Of a DNA stretch of 55,073 nucleotides, positions 1-8,329 are shown piece after piece. The translations under genes were made by a program, and so were the position numbers. A model generated the notes under the pieces. The model ran no database searches. It had not been told where the DNA came from and was given only the letters and a program-made list of their open reading frames with translations. The stretch covers positions 1-55,073 of the forward strand of contig JAFSBJ010000234.1 of the NCBI GenBank assembly GCA_017437345.1, in the 5' to 3' direction. The DNA is from Clostridia bacterium (GTDB taxonomy: Bacteria; Bacillota_A; Clostridia; UMGS1810). Each line of letters starts with the position of its first letter. The stretch's first letter is position 1.

Positions 1-105
1 CATATACCCCCTACTCAACGCTTGTTGGGGTGGCTACGCAAGAGGTAAGAAAACACAATATTAAAATCAGCCATAAAAGTCTTATTTTAAATCTTTTCAT
101 AGCTC

Positions 106-549
106 TTATGATAACTTAGCTTTAACGATTTCGTTAATCATTTTTCCGTCTGCTCTGCCCTTGGTTTTCGGCATAACAGCAGCCATAATTTTGCCCATAT
201 CTTTCATTGAAGTTGCGCCAACCTCGGCAATTGCTTCGGCAACAATCACTTCAAGCTCTTCTTTGGTAAGCTGTTTTGGAAGATAAGCGAGTAAAATTTC
301 AATTTCACGGTTGATGTCCGCAATCAAATCCTCTCTTCCACTCTTTTCATATTCAGGAAGAACATCGCGGCGGCGCTTTAATTCCTTTGCGATAACTTCA
401 ATAACGCCTTCATCGGAAAGCTCTGTCTTATTATCCTTTTCAAACTGCAAAACAGCACTGCGAACCATCTGCACAGTGTTTTTTCTTATAACATCCTTTT
501 CTTTCATTGCAATTTTAAGGTCGTCCATAAGTGTTTCTTTTAAACTCAT
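106..549 (-). CDS. yqeY: GatB/YqeY-domain protein
   Basis: This is a 147-residue protein of the YqeY family, close to the family's usual length of about 150. The family resembles the C-terminal tRNA-binding tail of the GatB amidotransferase subunit, but its exact role is not settled. The N-terminus opens with the typical helix holding KEKDVIRKNTVQMVRSA, and the C-terminal half carries the GATSMKDMGKIM and MPKTKGRADG segments that mark the GatB/YqeY domain. The start is preceded by an AGGAGGAGA ribosome-binding site about 6 bases upstream. It lies directly downstream of rpsU, with a terminator hairpin between them. The rpsU-yqeY order is common in Firmicutes, so partial read-through from the rpsU promoter is likely. 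Confidence 0.93.
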   Translation of the reverse strand: MSLKETLMDDLKIAMKEKDVIRKNTVQMVRSAVLQFEKDNKTELSDEGVIEVIAKELKRRRDVLPEYEKSGREDLIADINREIEILLAYLPKQLTKEELEVIVAEAIAEVGATSMKDMGKIMAAVMPKTKGRADGKMINEIVKAKLS

Positions 550-570
550 ATCTATCTCCTCCTAAATTTA

Positions 571-601
571 AAACAAAAACCGCCTTTAAATCCCAAGGCG
601 G
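571..601 (-). terminator. Terminator after rpsU
   Basis: On the minus strand the arms CCGCCTT and AAGGCGG enclose an 8-base loop and are followed by TTTTTGTTTT. This is a good intrinsic terminator for rpsU. It sits in front of yqeY, so it probably attenuates rather than abolishes yqeY transcription. Confidence 0.8.
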
Positions 602-619
602 CTATTATTGTTTATTTAA

Positions 620-796
620 TTATTTGAACTTGCGTTTTCTTGCAGCCTCTGATTTCTTTTTGCGTCTTACACTAGGCTTTTCATAATGTTCTCTTTTTCT
701 AACTTCAGAAAGAACACCGGCCTTAGCACATGAACGCTTAAATCGACGAAGCGCGCTATCTAACGATTCATTATCTTTAACTCTGATTTCAGCCAT
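620..796 (-). CDS. rpsU: 30S ribosomal protein S21
   Basis: This 58-residue protein begins [20 protein letters not shown] and continues with a basic tail containing [14 protein letters not shown] and ending RKRKFK. That is the full-length bacterial S21 pattern. S21 is a small basic protein of the 30S subunit that helps initiation-region mRNA bind. The start has a strong GGAGGGAGGG ribosome-binding site. A perfect consensus promoter lies 86-114 bases upstream and a hairpin terminator follows the stop, so the gene can form its own transcript. Identification is firm. Confidence 0.97.
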   Translation of the reverse strand: MAEIRVKDNESLDSALRRFKRSCAKAGVLSEVRKREHYEKPSVRRKKKSEAARKRKFK

Positions 797-881
797 TATC
801 GATTCCCTCCCTCCAAATTAACATTGGGATAGTGGATTTGTTTTATGTCAAAACCTTGACTGTCAAAAATTCTACTCATAC

Positions 882-910
882 ATTATAACTGGTTTTTGGA
901 TTTATGTCAA
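882..910 (-). promoter_or_regulatory. Consensus sigma-A promoter of rpsU
   Basis: Read on the minus strand, TTGACA (905-910) is followed after exactly 17 bases by TATAAT (882-887). Both hexamers match the housekeeping consensus perfectly, as expected for a highly expressed ribosomal protein gene. Confidence 0.9.
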
Positions 911-938
911 GCGATAATGCAAAAAATTTTTGGTTTTG

Positions 939-1631
939 TCAGTTTTTGGATTTTGCTATCATTTCATAGAGGGTTTCGATGGCATCAGATAAACCTCCGA
1001 CTTTATCAATAACGCCGTGGCTGACCGCTTCCTCGCCAAATAAAACAGTTCCAACATCGTTGGCGATTTCGTCGGTTTCAAAAAGAAGAGTGGAGAATTC
1101 TTCCTTGCTTATTTCAGAGTGAGAAACCACAAAATTTATAATTCTGTCCTGAATTTTATAAAGATAGTCAAACATCTGCGGAACACCGATAACCGTCCCG
1201 CTCATACGGACAGGGTGGATAGTCATTGTGGCTGAGGGAACAATAAAAGAACAGTCCGCCGATACTGCAAGAGGAACGCCTATGCTGTGACCTCCGCCTA
1301 AAACCAGAGAAACCGTCGGCTTTTTCATTGAGGCTATAACCTCCGCTATGGCAAGTCCCGCTTCAATGTCGCCCCCAACCGTATTTAAAATCACTAAAAG
1401 TCCGTCAATGTTTTCGTCCTCTTCAACGGAAACAAGTTTAGGCAGAATATGCTCATATTTGGTGGTTTTGGTCTGGGGCGGAAGAACGCTATGTCCCTCA
1501 ATTTGCCCTACGATACTTATGCAAAAGAATTTTCCTCTGCTACCGCCAACCTCAACTCCGCCCATGTCTTTTATGCTTTCATATTCCTCATTTATAGCTT
1601 CGTTTTTACCGTTATTTTCATTTTCCGACAT
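939..1631 (-). CDS. tepA: ClpP-family serine protease, TepA-like
   Basis: This 230-residue protein has a ClpP/crotonase-like fold. The catalytic serine lies in GGGHSIGVPLA (about residue 116) and the histidine in TIHPVRM (about residue 139). The preceding LNTVGGDIEAGLAIAEVI segment is the substrate-binding strand and helix. Unlike ClpP it has a charged, disordered-looking N-terminal 30 residues rich in E, N and K, and no signal peptide. This pattern matches the TepA (YmfB) family of Bacillus, cytosolic proteases linked to protein export and spore proteins. The ribosome-binding site is GGGGAAGAAAA just upstream. It is a single gene oriented towards rpsU. Confidence 0.88.
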   Translation of the reverse strand: MSENENNGKNEAINEEYESIKDMGGVEVGGSRGKFFCISIVGQIEGHSVLPPQTKTTKYEHILPKLVSVEEDENIDGLLVILNTVGGDIEAGLAIAEVIASMKKPTVSLVLGGGHSIGVPLAVSADCSFIVPSATMTIHPVRMSGTVIGVPQMFDYLYKIQDRIINFVVSHSEISKEEFSTLLFETDEIANDVGTVLFGEEAVSHGVIDKVGGLSDAIETLYEMIAKSKN

Positions 1632-1692
1632 TTTTCTTCCCCTTTTCTGATATTTCTCTTTATATTATGAAATTTAAATAAGAAAAATATTC

Positions 1693-1721
1693 TTGATAAA
1701 TTTATATAAATATGCTATACT
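1693..1721 (+). promoter_or_regulatory. Promoter of metA
   Basis: TTGATA (1693-1698) and TATACT (1716-1721) are separated by 17 bases, with an extended -10 TG one base before the -10. The leader to the ATG is only about 25 bases, which leaves no room for a SAM riboswitch. Confidence 0.8.
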
Positions 1722-1752
1722 GAAATGTAGACTATATTAGGAGGGATGAATT

Positions 1753-2676
1753 ATGCCAATTAAAGTTTCAGACAATTTACCGGCTATTGAAGTTTTGAAT
1801 CAGGAAAACATATTTGTTATGACGGAAACTAAGGCTATGACACAGGACATCCGTCCCCTTGAAATAATAATTTTAAATCTTATGCCAACGAAAATAACAA
1901 CGGAGACTCAGCTTCTCCGCGCGCTTGGAAATACACCGCTCCAGATAAATGTTTCTTTTATGCACACAAAGACACATCTTTCAAAAAACACCTCAAAGAG
2001 CCATATCGAAACATTCTATTGCACCTTTGACGAGGTTAAAGACAAGAAATTCGATGGTCTTATTATAACAGGCGCTCCTGTTGAGACAATGGCCTTTGAA
2101 GAGGTTGACTATTGGGATGAGCTTTGCGAGATTATGGACTGGTCAAAGACAAATGTTACTTCTACCTTCCATATTTGCTGGGGTGCTCAGGCGGCGCTTT
2201 ATCATCACTACGGCATAAAGAAATATCCCCTCGATAAAAAGATGTTCGGGGTGTTCCCGCACAGTGTTGCCCCTGACAAGAAACACAAAATGCTTCTCCG
2301 TGGGTTTGACGAAGAGTTTTATGCTCCTCATTCAAGACATACAGAAATCAAAAGAGAGGACATCCTCGCTGTTCCTCAGCTTGAAATCCTCGCTGAATCT
2401 CCTCAGGCAGGAGTTTATATCGTTTGTGCCAAGGGCGACAGACAGTTCTTCATAACGGGCCACTCAGAATATGACACAGACACTCTTAAAACAGAATATT
2501 TAAGAGATATAGAAAAAGGGCTTCCGATTGATGTTCCCTTTAACTATTTCCCTGATGACAACCCTGAGAATCAGCCTCTTAACATCTGGCGTGCCCATGC
2601 GAATCTGCTTTATTCAAACTGGCTTAACTATTTCGTTTACCAGACAACACCATACGATATCAAGACTATCAAATAG
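1753..2676 (+). CDS. metA: Homoserine O-acetyltransferase (MetA)
   Basis: This 307-residue protein is full length for the MetA family, which acylates L-homoserine in the first committed step of methionine synthesis. The nucleophile is the cysteine in [10 protein letters not shown]. The catalytic His and Glu are in TGHSEYD. Residue 111 is glutamate, in GAPVE. In this family E111 has been linked to acetyl-CoA use (as in Bacillus cereus) and G111 to succinyl-CoA use (as in E. coli), so the enzyme is predicted to be an acetyltransferase despite the MetA fold. It has its own promoter, an AGGAGGG ribosome-binding site, and is followed after 9 bases by the CpXC gene, probably co-transcribed. Confidence 0.95.
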   Translation: MPIKVSDNLPAIEVLNQENIFVMTETKAMTQDIRPLEIIILNLMPTKITTETQLLRALGNTPLQINVSFMHTKTHLSKNTSKSHIETFYCTFDEVKDKKFDGLIITGAPVETMAFEEVDYWDELCEIMDWSKTNVTSTFHICWGAQAALYHHYGIKKYPLDKKMFGVFPHSVAPDKKHKMLLRGFDEEFYAPHSRHTEIKREDILAVPQLEILAESPQAGVYIVCAKGDRQFFITGHSEYDTDTLKTEYLRDIEKGLPIDVPFNYFPDDNPENQPLNIWRAHANLLYSNWLNYFVYQTTPYDIKTIK

Positions 2677-2685
2677 GAGATTTAT

Positions 2686-3327
2686 ATGGAAAAATCAACC
2701 CTTGTGAGCGTAACTTGTCCTGCTTGCGACAAAGAGGGCGAGCTTTTAAAACACGAAATTATTGATATAACAAAAAATCCTGCACTTCGCAGTGAGATTG
2801 TAAACAGACAGATTTTTACATACACCTGCCCCCACTGCGGAGAGAAAATTGCAGTTTCTTATGACTGCATCTATATTGATACAGAGAACAAGCATTGTAT
2901 CGCTTTAATTACAACTGACGACTTTTCGTTTGTTGATAAAATAAGCGCAAAGGATTATGATGTTCGAGTTGTAGGGTCTATTAATGATTTTATCGAAAAG
3001 ATTGCTCTTTTCGAGGACGGGATTGACGACAGAGTTTGTGAACTTTGTAAGCTTTTCTTAGGGGAAAGCTATGAAGAACAAAACAACGCAGAACTCCTTG
3101 CGGCTTATTACAGCGGTCGGGATATGGAAAACGATAATCTTCATTTTTATCTTATCGGCGATGATGCAGGGAACTGCGAAACAACTCTTTCCATGCAGTC
3201 TTACCGAAATATTTTAGAGGTTTTTTCCGCCTCTCCTTTTAACAATAAAGAGGAAACAAGAATTGATGCCGAGTGGGCGCTTCTCGCTCTTCGGGACGGA
3301 ATTTTTGATGTAGAAACAGATGTATAA
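2686..3327 (+). CDS. CpXC-domain protein
   Basis: This 213-residue protein begins with a zinc-ribbon-like CpXC domain: CPAC at about residue 11 and CPHCGEK at about residue 48, with the DCIYID strand after it. The rest is acidic and mostly helical, with no recognisable catalytic motif, signal peptide or membrane segment. The function of CpXC proteins is not known to me. The start lies 9 bases after metA with ribosome-binding site AGGAG, so the two genes probably form an operon ending at the UUCG-loop terminator at 3326-3355. Confidence 0.75.
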   Translation: MEKSTLVSVTCPACDKEGELLKHEIIDITKNPALRSEIVNRQIFTYTCPHCGEKIAVSYDCIYIDTENKHCIALITTDDFSFVDKISAKDYDVRVVGSINDFIEKIALFEDGIDDRVCELCKLFLGESYEEQNNAELLAAYYSGRDMENDNLHFYLIGDDAGNCETTLSMQSYRNILEVFSASPFNNKEETRIDAEWALLALRDGIFDVETDV

Positions 3328-3355
3328 AAAAAGCTCCCTTCGGGGAGCTTTTTTT
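3326..3355. terminator. Bidirectional terminator with UUCG loop
   Basis: The stem GCTCCC/GGGAGC (3333-3348) has a TTCG tetraloop and is flanked by a run of A on the left and T on the right. It can end both the metA-CpXC transcript and the convergent dpaA-dpaB transcript. The dpaB stop codon lies inside the T tract. Confidence 0.92.
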
Positions 3356-3923
3356 ATATAAGAAGTGGTTGGATTTGTTTTCCCAACAGGGCCTCTTTTA
3401 AGGTGTCCTCTATTTTCTCCATATCTGCAACCAGAGATTTTTTCTTTTCAATGCAGTCATCCTGGCCAAAGGGCACAAGATAGATATTTTTCATATTCAT
3501 AAGAAGGCCGATGTTTTTGGCGTTTCCTCCAAGGCCGTCGTTTGTGGAAACCGCAATAATTACGGGGCGGGAGTTTCTAAGATGGGATTTTACCGCAAGG
3601 GTTACAGATGAGTCCGCTATTCCGTTTGCAATTTTCGCGATTGTATTCCCCGTGCAGGGGGCAACAATAAGCGCCGAGAGCATTTTTTTAGGACCGATTG
3701 GCTCAACCTCGTTTATACTTTTTAAAACCTCTCTCCCTGTTATCTCGGAGAGTCTTTTTTTATGGTCCTCGCATTTGCCGAAACGAGTGTCCGTTGTTGC
3801 GCTTTTTTCAGACATTATGGGGATGATTTCATACTTTCCCGAAAGCTTTTCAATTTCGGGGAAAACTTTCTGGAATGTGCAAAAAGACCCTGTCAGGGCA
3901 AAGCCGATTTTTTCCTTATCCAT
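3354..3923 (-). CDS. dpaB: Dipicolinate synthase subunit B
   Basis: This 189-residue flavoprotein-fold protein is the B subunit of dipicolinate synthase (SpoVFB). With DpaA it makes dipicolinic acid in the mother cell from dihydrodipicolinate. The N-terminus KIGFALTGSFCTF is the flavoprotein phosphate-binding loop. LIVAPCTGNTIAKIANGIAD and RPVIIAVSTNDGLG are conserved family segments. Its ATG directly abuts the dpaA TAG stop, so translation is coupled. Presence of both subunits implies an endospore former. Confidence 0.95.
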   Translation of the reverse strand: MDKEKIGFALTGSFCTFQKVFPEIEKLSGKYEIIPIMSEKSATTDTRFGKCEDHKKRLSEITGREVLKSINEVEPIGPKKMLSALIVAPCTGNTIAKIANGIADSSVTLAVKSHLRNSRPVIIAVSTNDGLGGNAKNIGLLMNMKNIYLVPFGQDDCIEKKKSLVADMEKIEDTLKEALLGKQIQPLLI

Positions 3924-4799
3924 CTACACCGCCCCCATTTCTTCCATAATATTTATAAGGGTTTCGGAAATGAAATCCCCTGCGGTTTCGGGGGCAACTT
4001 CTCCGGGGAGAGACAATGCCCATATAACCTTCTTTCCCATTTGCTCTGCCGTTTCAAAGTCAACTCCGCCCGGTTTTGAGGCAAGGTCAATTATAAGGCT
4101 TTCTTTTCTTATTTTCTGCAACATCCGATAGCCTATAACAAGGGCGGGGGCAGTATTGAAGATAACATCATATTCCCCTATTCTATCCCCTAATTCACTG
4201 AAAAAGATGCTGTCAATCCCCATTGATTTGCAATACGCTTTGTCTTTATATTTCCTTACGCAAACAGTTACTTTTGCCCCAAGACCACTCAGCATCTTAG
4301 AGAGAACTTTGCCGATTTTCCCGTTCCCCAAAATAAGACATTGACTCAGGCTTAAAGCATAAGGGGTTTCTCTCATAGCTATTTCTATTGCCCCCTCCGC
4401 CGTTGGGATTGCGTTTAAAATTGCAAGTTCTTCTCTTTCAAGATAGTCAATGCTTTTAATTTTGCAAAGAGAGGCGATGGCGTTTATTCCCTCATCCGCC
4501 TTTCCCAAAAGCAAAAGCTGGCCCTCGTTCATATTCCGAAGAACATCCCCCGTATGAATTTCTTCCGCCGAAAAGGGAGCATTTATCATCTCCCGCCCCT
4601 TGGTATATGGAAGGGGCAGAATAACCGCCTCCGCATTTTCGATAGCTTCCCTTAAAGAGTCGCAGAGGGTTACATTTTCACTTAGCTCTTCCTCTGCTTT
4701 GTCAAAACCATATATCTTTATATGAGGGCAAAACTTTGCCATATTATTTATAACTCGTATCTGGCGCTTATCTCCGCCGATAAAACAAAGCTCTCGCAT
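3924..4799 (-). CDS. dpaA: Dipicolinate synthase subunit A
   Basis: This protein of about 291 residues is the NAD(P)-binding A subunit of dipicolinate synthase (SpoVFA). The N-terminus FIGGDKRQIRVI is characteristic, and a second nucleotide-binding loop LILGNGKIGKVLSKMLSGLGAKV lies in the middle. An open frame extends to a GTG at 4808, but ATG at 4799 is preferred because the AAAGG ribosome-binding site (4809-4815) touches the GTG and is properly spaced only from 4799. It is first in a two-gene operon with dpaB. A sigma-K-like promoter about 30 bases upstream fits late mother-cell expression. Confidence 0.94.
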   Translation of the reverse strand: MRELCFIGGDKRQIRVINNMAKFCPHIKIYGFDKAEEELSENVTLCDSLREAIENAEAVILPLPYTKGREMINAPFSAEEIHTGDVLRNMNEGQLLLLGKADEGINAIASLCKIKSIDYLEREELAILNAIPTAEGAIEIAMRETPYALSLSQCLILGNGKIGKVLSKMLSGLGAKVTVCVRKYKDKAYCKSMGIDSIFFSELGDRIGEYDVIFNTAPALVIGYRMLQKIRKESLIIDLASKPGGVDFETAEQMGKKVIWALSLPGEVAPETAGDFISETLINIMEEMGAV

Positions 4800-4828
4800 A
4801 ATCATCACCTTTCCTATATATTCTCTTA

Positions 4829-4856
4829 TATAATATGTCTGGTATAAATTTTGGTG
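4829..4856 (-). promoter_or_regulatory. Sigma-K-like promoter of dpaA-dpaB
   Basis: On the minus strand the -10 is CATATTATA (4829-4837), matching the sigma-K pattern CATANNNTA. An AC -35 core lies 16 bases upstream (4854-4855). Position and target gene agree with mother-cell expression. The match is by eye only. Confidence 0.6.
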
Positions 4857-4863
4857 TAAAATA

Positions 4864-4892
4864 TTGCAGTCTTAAAAGAAAAGTGATATACT
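4864..4892 (+). promoter_or_regulatory. Promoter of SLH/PstS-like gene
   Basis: TTGCAG (4864-4869) and TATACT (4887-4892) are spaced by 17 bases. The start codon lies about 30 bases downstream behind an AAGGGGGAA ribosome-binding site. Confidence 0.7.
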
Positions 4893-4922
4893 TTAATTAA
4901 CATAAAAAAGGGGGAATTCATT

Positions 4923-6593
4923 ATGAAAAAAATACTTGCTTTAACACTTGCTCTGACCTTTATTTTTGCATCCTTTGGGGTATATGCCGAAAAAGATGTA
5001 AAATACCTCAAATCAGATGAAGGATATAACTATGGATGGGAAAACGTTTATGTTGCCAAAGATAAGGCCACAGGCGAGATTATTCCTCTTGCCATAGGAC
5101 CTCTTGACGGATATTCCTATGTTTATACAGAGGGCGACTTTACTATGGAAAAAGTTCCTTATACTTCAAAATATAAAGACGAAGCAGATATTAACGCCCG
5201 TTACTCCATGGGCATTCGTGAAATGAGCGCAAGAGGCGTTTTAAAAGGCTTCCCCGACGGAACTTTTAAACCTGAGAAAGAACTCAGTCGTGCTGAAATG
5301 GCGGCAGTTTTCAGAAGACTTTTCTCCATTGACACAGAAAATGCACCATCTTCCATCTTCCCTGATATAGCGGAAAACAGCTGGTGCCGTGAGGATATTA
5401 TGGCTCTTGTAGAGGAGGGAGTTTTCGCAAAGGGCGAATACTTTTACCCCGAGATGATTATAAACCGCGAACAGCTTATAACAATGTCATACAGAATGAT
5501 AAACCGTTTGGGCGGAATTAAAACTGATGTGTCCTACTCCCCTATGGAGCTTAAAGATTTTGACAGTATTTCCGATTTTGCAAAACCTGCCTATGAGGCT
5601 CTTATTTCAAACGGATATCAAATTCTTTATGAAATGGTTGACCACGACTTTATGGATACCTCCGATGACGAATATTTTGCAAATCCAAGAAAAGCAGTAA
5701 CAAGAGGGGAGTGTGCTGACTATCTCTATTTCTTAACCAGAAGATTTTTGGATAATAATGCCCCTGCAATTAAATACGACGAGTTTGCGGAAATCGAAAT
5801 TCCAATCCTTGACGGCTCAACCTCAACCTATGACATAACAAAAAATATTTACAGCTGGTTTTATCAGAACCACGAGAACTTACCAAGCTTTCCAAAGGCT
5901 CATTCAAAGACCACCAACTCCTATAAACGCTTAATAAACGGCGAGGTGGAAATGATTTTTGTTCCTGACCCGGGAGAAGAGGTTTTAAACTATGCCAAGG
6001 AAAAGGGCGTTAATCTTAAATTTGTTCCAATCGCAAACGAGGCTTTAATCTTCTTTACGGATAAAGACAACAAGGCAGACAATATAACCACAGAGGCTCT
6101 CCACGAAATATATGTCAATAACGGCATCAAAAACTGGAAAAAAATCGGCGGAGATGACAAAGAGCTTGTTGCTTATTGCAGAAACAACGACAGCGGAAGC
6201 CATGCCCAGATGGAAAACTTTATCTTAGACGGAAAACCAATAAACGAAAAGATTGCTCAGGAGAGAATTTCCCTTATAATGGCAAGCATCTTAACCGATG
6301 TTGATGACTTCAACGCCCAAAATCCTGACAAAATTGCTATGGGTTACAGCCTTTACTATTATTTCAATAATGTGCAAATGGTTATTGGCCCTAACAACTT
6401 AAAGCTTATGAGCATAGATGGCGTTGCTCCCACAGACGAAACAATCGGAAACGGAGCTTATCCTTACACAACAAATTATTATGCGGTTGTTCGGGACGAG
6501 AAAAACGAAAAGGTTGATAAATTCCTTGAACTTATGCAAGGGGAGTTTGGTCAACAGGTTATCCTCCAAAGCGGTCTTGGAGTTATAAAATAA
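4923..6593 (+). CDS. S-layer-anchored PstS-like substrate-binding protein
   Basis: This 556-residue exported protein has a signal peptide (residues 1-22, ending GVYA). Three SLH repeats follow at about 90-135, 142-195 and 205-275; KGFPDGTFKPEKELSRAEMA is a classic SLH core. The C-terminal half (about 290-556) resembles periplasmic phosphate-binding proteins: it begins with ILDGSTSTYDI, has NDSGSHAQMENF, and ends with a typical FLELMQGEFGQQV helix. SLH repeats bind secondary cell-wall polymers, so the binding domain would be held in the wall instead of being lipid-anchored beside a permease. No pstCAB genes are nearby. It may be a ligand scavenger or sensor, and phosphate as ligand is unproven. 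It is a monocistronic gene with its own promoter and terminator. Confidence 0.85.
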   Translation: MKKILALTLALTFIFASFGVYAEKDVKYLKSDEGYNYGWENVYVAKDKATGEIIPLAIGPLDGYSYVYTEGDFTMEKVPYTSKYKDEADINARYSMGIREMSARGVLKGFPDGTFKPEKELSRAEMAAVFRRLFSIDTENAPSSIFPDIAENSWCREDIMALVEEGVFAKGEYFYPEMIINREQLITMSYRMINRLGGIKTDVSYSPMELKDFDSISDFAKPAYEALISNGYQILYEMVDHDFMDTSDDEYFANPRKAVTRGECADYLYFLTRRFLDNNAPAIKYDEFAEIEIPILDGSTSTYDITKNIYSWFYQNHENLPSFPKAHSKTTNSYKRLINGEVEMIFVPDPGEEVLNYAKEKGVNLKFVPIANEALIFFTDKDNKADNITTEALHEIYVNNGIKNWKKIGGDDKELVAYCRNNDSGSHAQMENFILDGKPINEKIAQERISLIMASILTDVDDFNAQNPDKIAMGYSLYYYFNNVQMVIGPNNLKLMSIDGVAPTDETIGNGAYPYTTNYYAVVRDEKNEKVDKFLELMQGEFGQQVILQSGLGVIK

Positions 6594-6605
6594 ACTACTA
6601 AATAA

Positions 6606-6640
6606 CGGCGGGGTTTATATGAACCTCGCCGCTTTTATTT
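6606..6640 (+). terminator. Terminator after SLH/PstS-like gene
   Basis: Arms CGGCGGGGTT and AACCTCGCCG (one G-T wobble) enclose TATATG and are followed by CTTTTATTT. Confidence 0.88.
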
Positions 6641-6642
6641 CC

Positions 6643-6671
6643 TTGACAAATCCCCTCTTTGGTGTTAAAAT
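6643..6671 (+). promoter_or_regulatory. Promoter of znuACB
   Basis: TTGACA (6643-6648) and TAAAAT (6666-6671) are spaced by 17 bases. A Zur-type palindrome would be expected near here, but I could not recognise one by eye. Confidence 0.8.
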
Positions 6672-6707
6672 TTCACTATGTATTTATAGAAAGGGAGGTA
6701 TGATACT

Positions 6708-7622
6708 ATGAAGAAAATTATTGCTTTATTTTTGTGCGTTTTTCTTGCGTGTTTTACCCTCTCTTCCTGCAACGAAAAAGAGGCCGAAGGCCACAGCATT
6801 GTTGCTCTTAACTTCCCTGCATATGACTTTGCAAAAAATATTATTGGGGAAAAGGGCACTGTCAGCCTTCTTCTTCCCCCCGGAGGAGAAAGCCATACCT
6901 TTGAGCCTACCGCAAAGGATATTATAAAGATTTCAGAGTGTGACATTTTTATCTACACAGGGGGAGAAAGCGACTCTTGGGTTGAGGACATTATCTCCTC
7001 TCTTGATAAAAAGCCAAGAACAATTAAAATGATGGATTTTGTCGAAATTTGTCAGGAGGACCACAGCGCCGTAAGTCATAGCCACACCCACGAGATTGAC
7101 GAGCATATCTGGACCTCTCTTCGCTTTTCAGAGGATATAGTTTCGGGTATTTCCCGGGAAATATGCGACCTTGACCGTGAAAACTCTATCTTTTATAAAG
7201 CTAATGCAAAAAGATATATAAACGAGCTTAGAAAACTTGATAAAGATTTTACCGAATTATTCCAAAACTCCAACGGGCAAAGCCTCGTGGTTGCGGACCG
7301 TTTTCCTTTTTCTTATTTTTCGAAGGATTATGGTCTGAATTATCACTCAGCATATCACTCCTGCACGGAGGACAGTGAGCCTACTCCAAAAATAATTGCG
7401 AGACTTATTGATACAATTAAGACAGAGAACATAAAGACGGTTTTCCATCTTGAATTTTCGAACAAAACTGTGGCAACTGCCGTTTGCGAGGACACGGGAG
7501 TCACTATGAAAGAGCTTCATTCCTGCCACAACATAACAAAGGATGAGCTTTCTTCGGGGGTTACCTATGTTGACCTTATGAGAAAAAATTACGAAACCAT
7601 AAAGGAGGCGTTTAGTTTATGA
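6708..7622 (+). CDS. znuA: Zinc ABC transporter substrate-binding lipoprotein
   Basis: This 304-residue lipoprotein has lipobox LSSC with the lipidated cysteine at residue 21. It belongs to the cluster 9 metal-binding family (ZnuA/AdcA/TroA). Candidate metal ligands are H63 (GGESHTFEPT) and H133 (DEHIW), with further ligands in the C-terminal lobe. A short histidine-rich loop at 119-128 (HSAVSHSHTH) is typical of zinc-type members. It captures Zn2+ outside the membrane and passes it to ZnuB. The next gene overlaps it by 4 bases (ATGA), so the three genes form one translationally coupled operon. Manganese is a less likely substrate given the His-rich loop. Confidence 0.92.
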   Translation: MKKIIALFLCVFLACFTLSSCNEKEAEGHSIVALNFPAYDFAKNIIGEKGTVSLLLPPGGESHTFEPTAKDIIKISECDIFIYTGGESDSWVEDIISSLDKKPRTIKMMDFVEICQEDHSAVSHSHTHEIDEHIWTSLRFSEDIVSGISREICDLDRENSIFYKANAKRYINELRKLDKDFTELFQNSNGQSLVVADRFPFSYFSKDYGLNYHSAYHSCTEDSEPTPKIIARLIDTIKTENIKTVFHLEFSNKTVATAVCEDTGVTMKELHSCHNITKDELSSGVTYVDLMRKNYETIKEAFSL

Positions 7623-8329
7623 ATATAATTATTTGCGAAAACCTTAGCGTCGCCTTTTCCAAAACTCCTGTTTTAAAAGACCTTTCCTTTACTGTTGATG
7701 AGGGGGATTATCTCTGCATCGTGGGGGAAAACGGCTCAGGAAAGAGCACCCTTATAAAATGTCTTTTAGGGCTTATCGCTCCTGACACAGGGCATATCGT
7801 TACAGAGAAAAGTCTTTTTAACCATATCGGCTACCTCCCTCAGCAGACAACCATTCAGAAAGATTTTCCTGCGACGGTTTTTGAGGTTGTTCTTTCAGGA
7901 TTTTTAAACGATTTAAACGGACGCCTTTTCTACACAAAGGCCCATAAGGAAAAGGCAAAGGAAATGCTTTCCCTTTTCGGAATTTCGGATATAAAAAACA
8001 AAAGCTATCGCACCTTATCAGGAGGGCAACAGCAGAGAGTTCTTCTCGCCCGTGCTATGTGCAGCACAAAGCGTCTTCTTCTTTTAGACGAGCCGGAGGC
8101 GGGACTTGACCCCCTTGCTGTCCGTGATTTATATGCTACTTTAAGAAAGCTTAACCGCGAACACGGCATAACAATTATAATGGTTTCCCACAGTCTTAAC
8201 GAAGCTGTCAGAGAGGCAAACAAGGTCCTCCATTTAGGAGAGGATTGTTCTTTCTTCTTTGGCACATCCAAAGAATACGAAAAGAGCGAATTCGGGAAGC
8301 GGTTTTTAGGAGGGCAGAAAAATGACTGA
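7619..8329 (+). CDS. znuC: Zinc ABC transporter ATP-binding protein
   Basis: This 236-residue cytoplasmic ATPase has Walker A GENGSGKST at residues 36-44, the signature LSGGQQQR at about 138, and Walker B LLLLDEPEAGLD at about 160 followed by the switch histidine in MVSHS. It powers zinc import with ZnuA and ZnuB. It overlaps znuA by 4 bases and znuB by 8 bases, which indicates coupled translation. Confidence 0.94.
   Translation: MNIIICENLSVAFSKTPVLKDLSFTVDEGDYLCIVGENGSGKSTLIKCLLGLIAPDTGHIVTEKSLFNHIGYLPQQTTIQKDFPATVFEVVLSGFLNDLNGRLFYTKAHKEKAKEMLSLFGISDIKNKSYRTLSGGQQQRVLLARAMCSTKRLLLLDEPEAGLDPLAVRDLYATLRKLNREHGITIIMVSHSLNEAVREANKVLHLGEDCSFFFGTSKEYEKSEFGKRFLGGQKND

Noticed and set aside
1..105. 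CCCC/GGGG dyad at the left edge as a terminator or repeat end
   Set aside because: The stem is imperfect, lacks a T tract, and the sequence is cut by the window edge, so nothing firm can be said.
1650..1752. Possible SAM riboswitch before metA
   Set aside because: The promoter lies so close to the start that the leader is only about 25 bases, too short for any aptamer.
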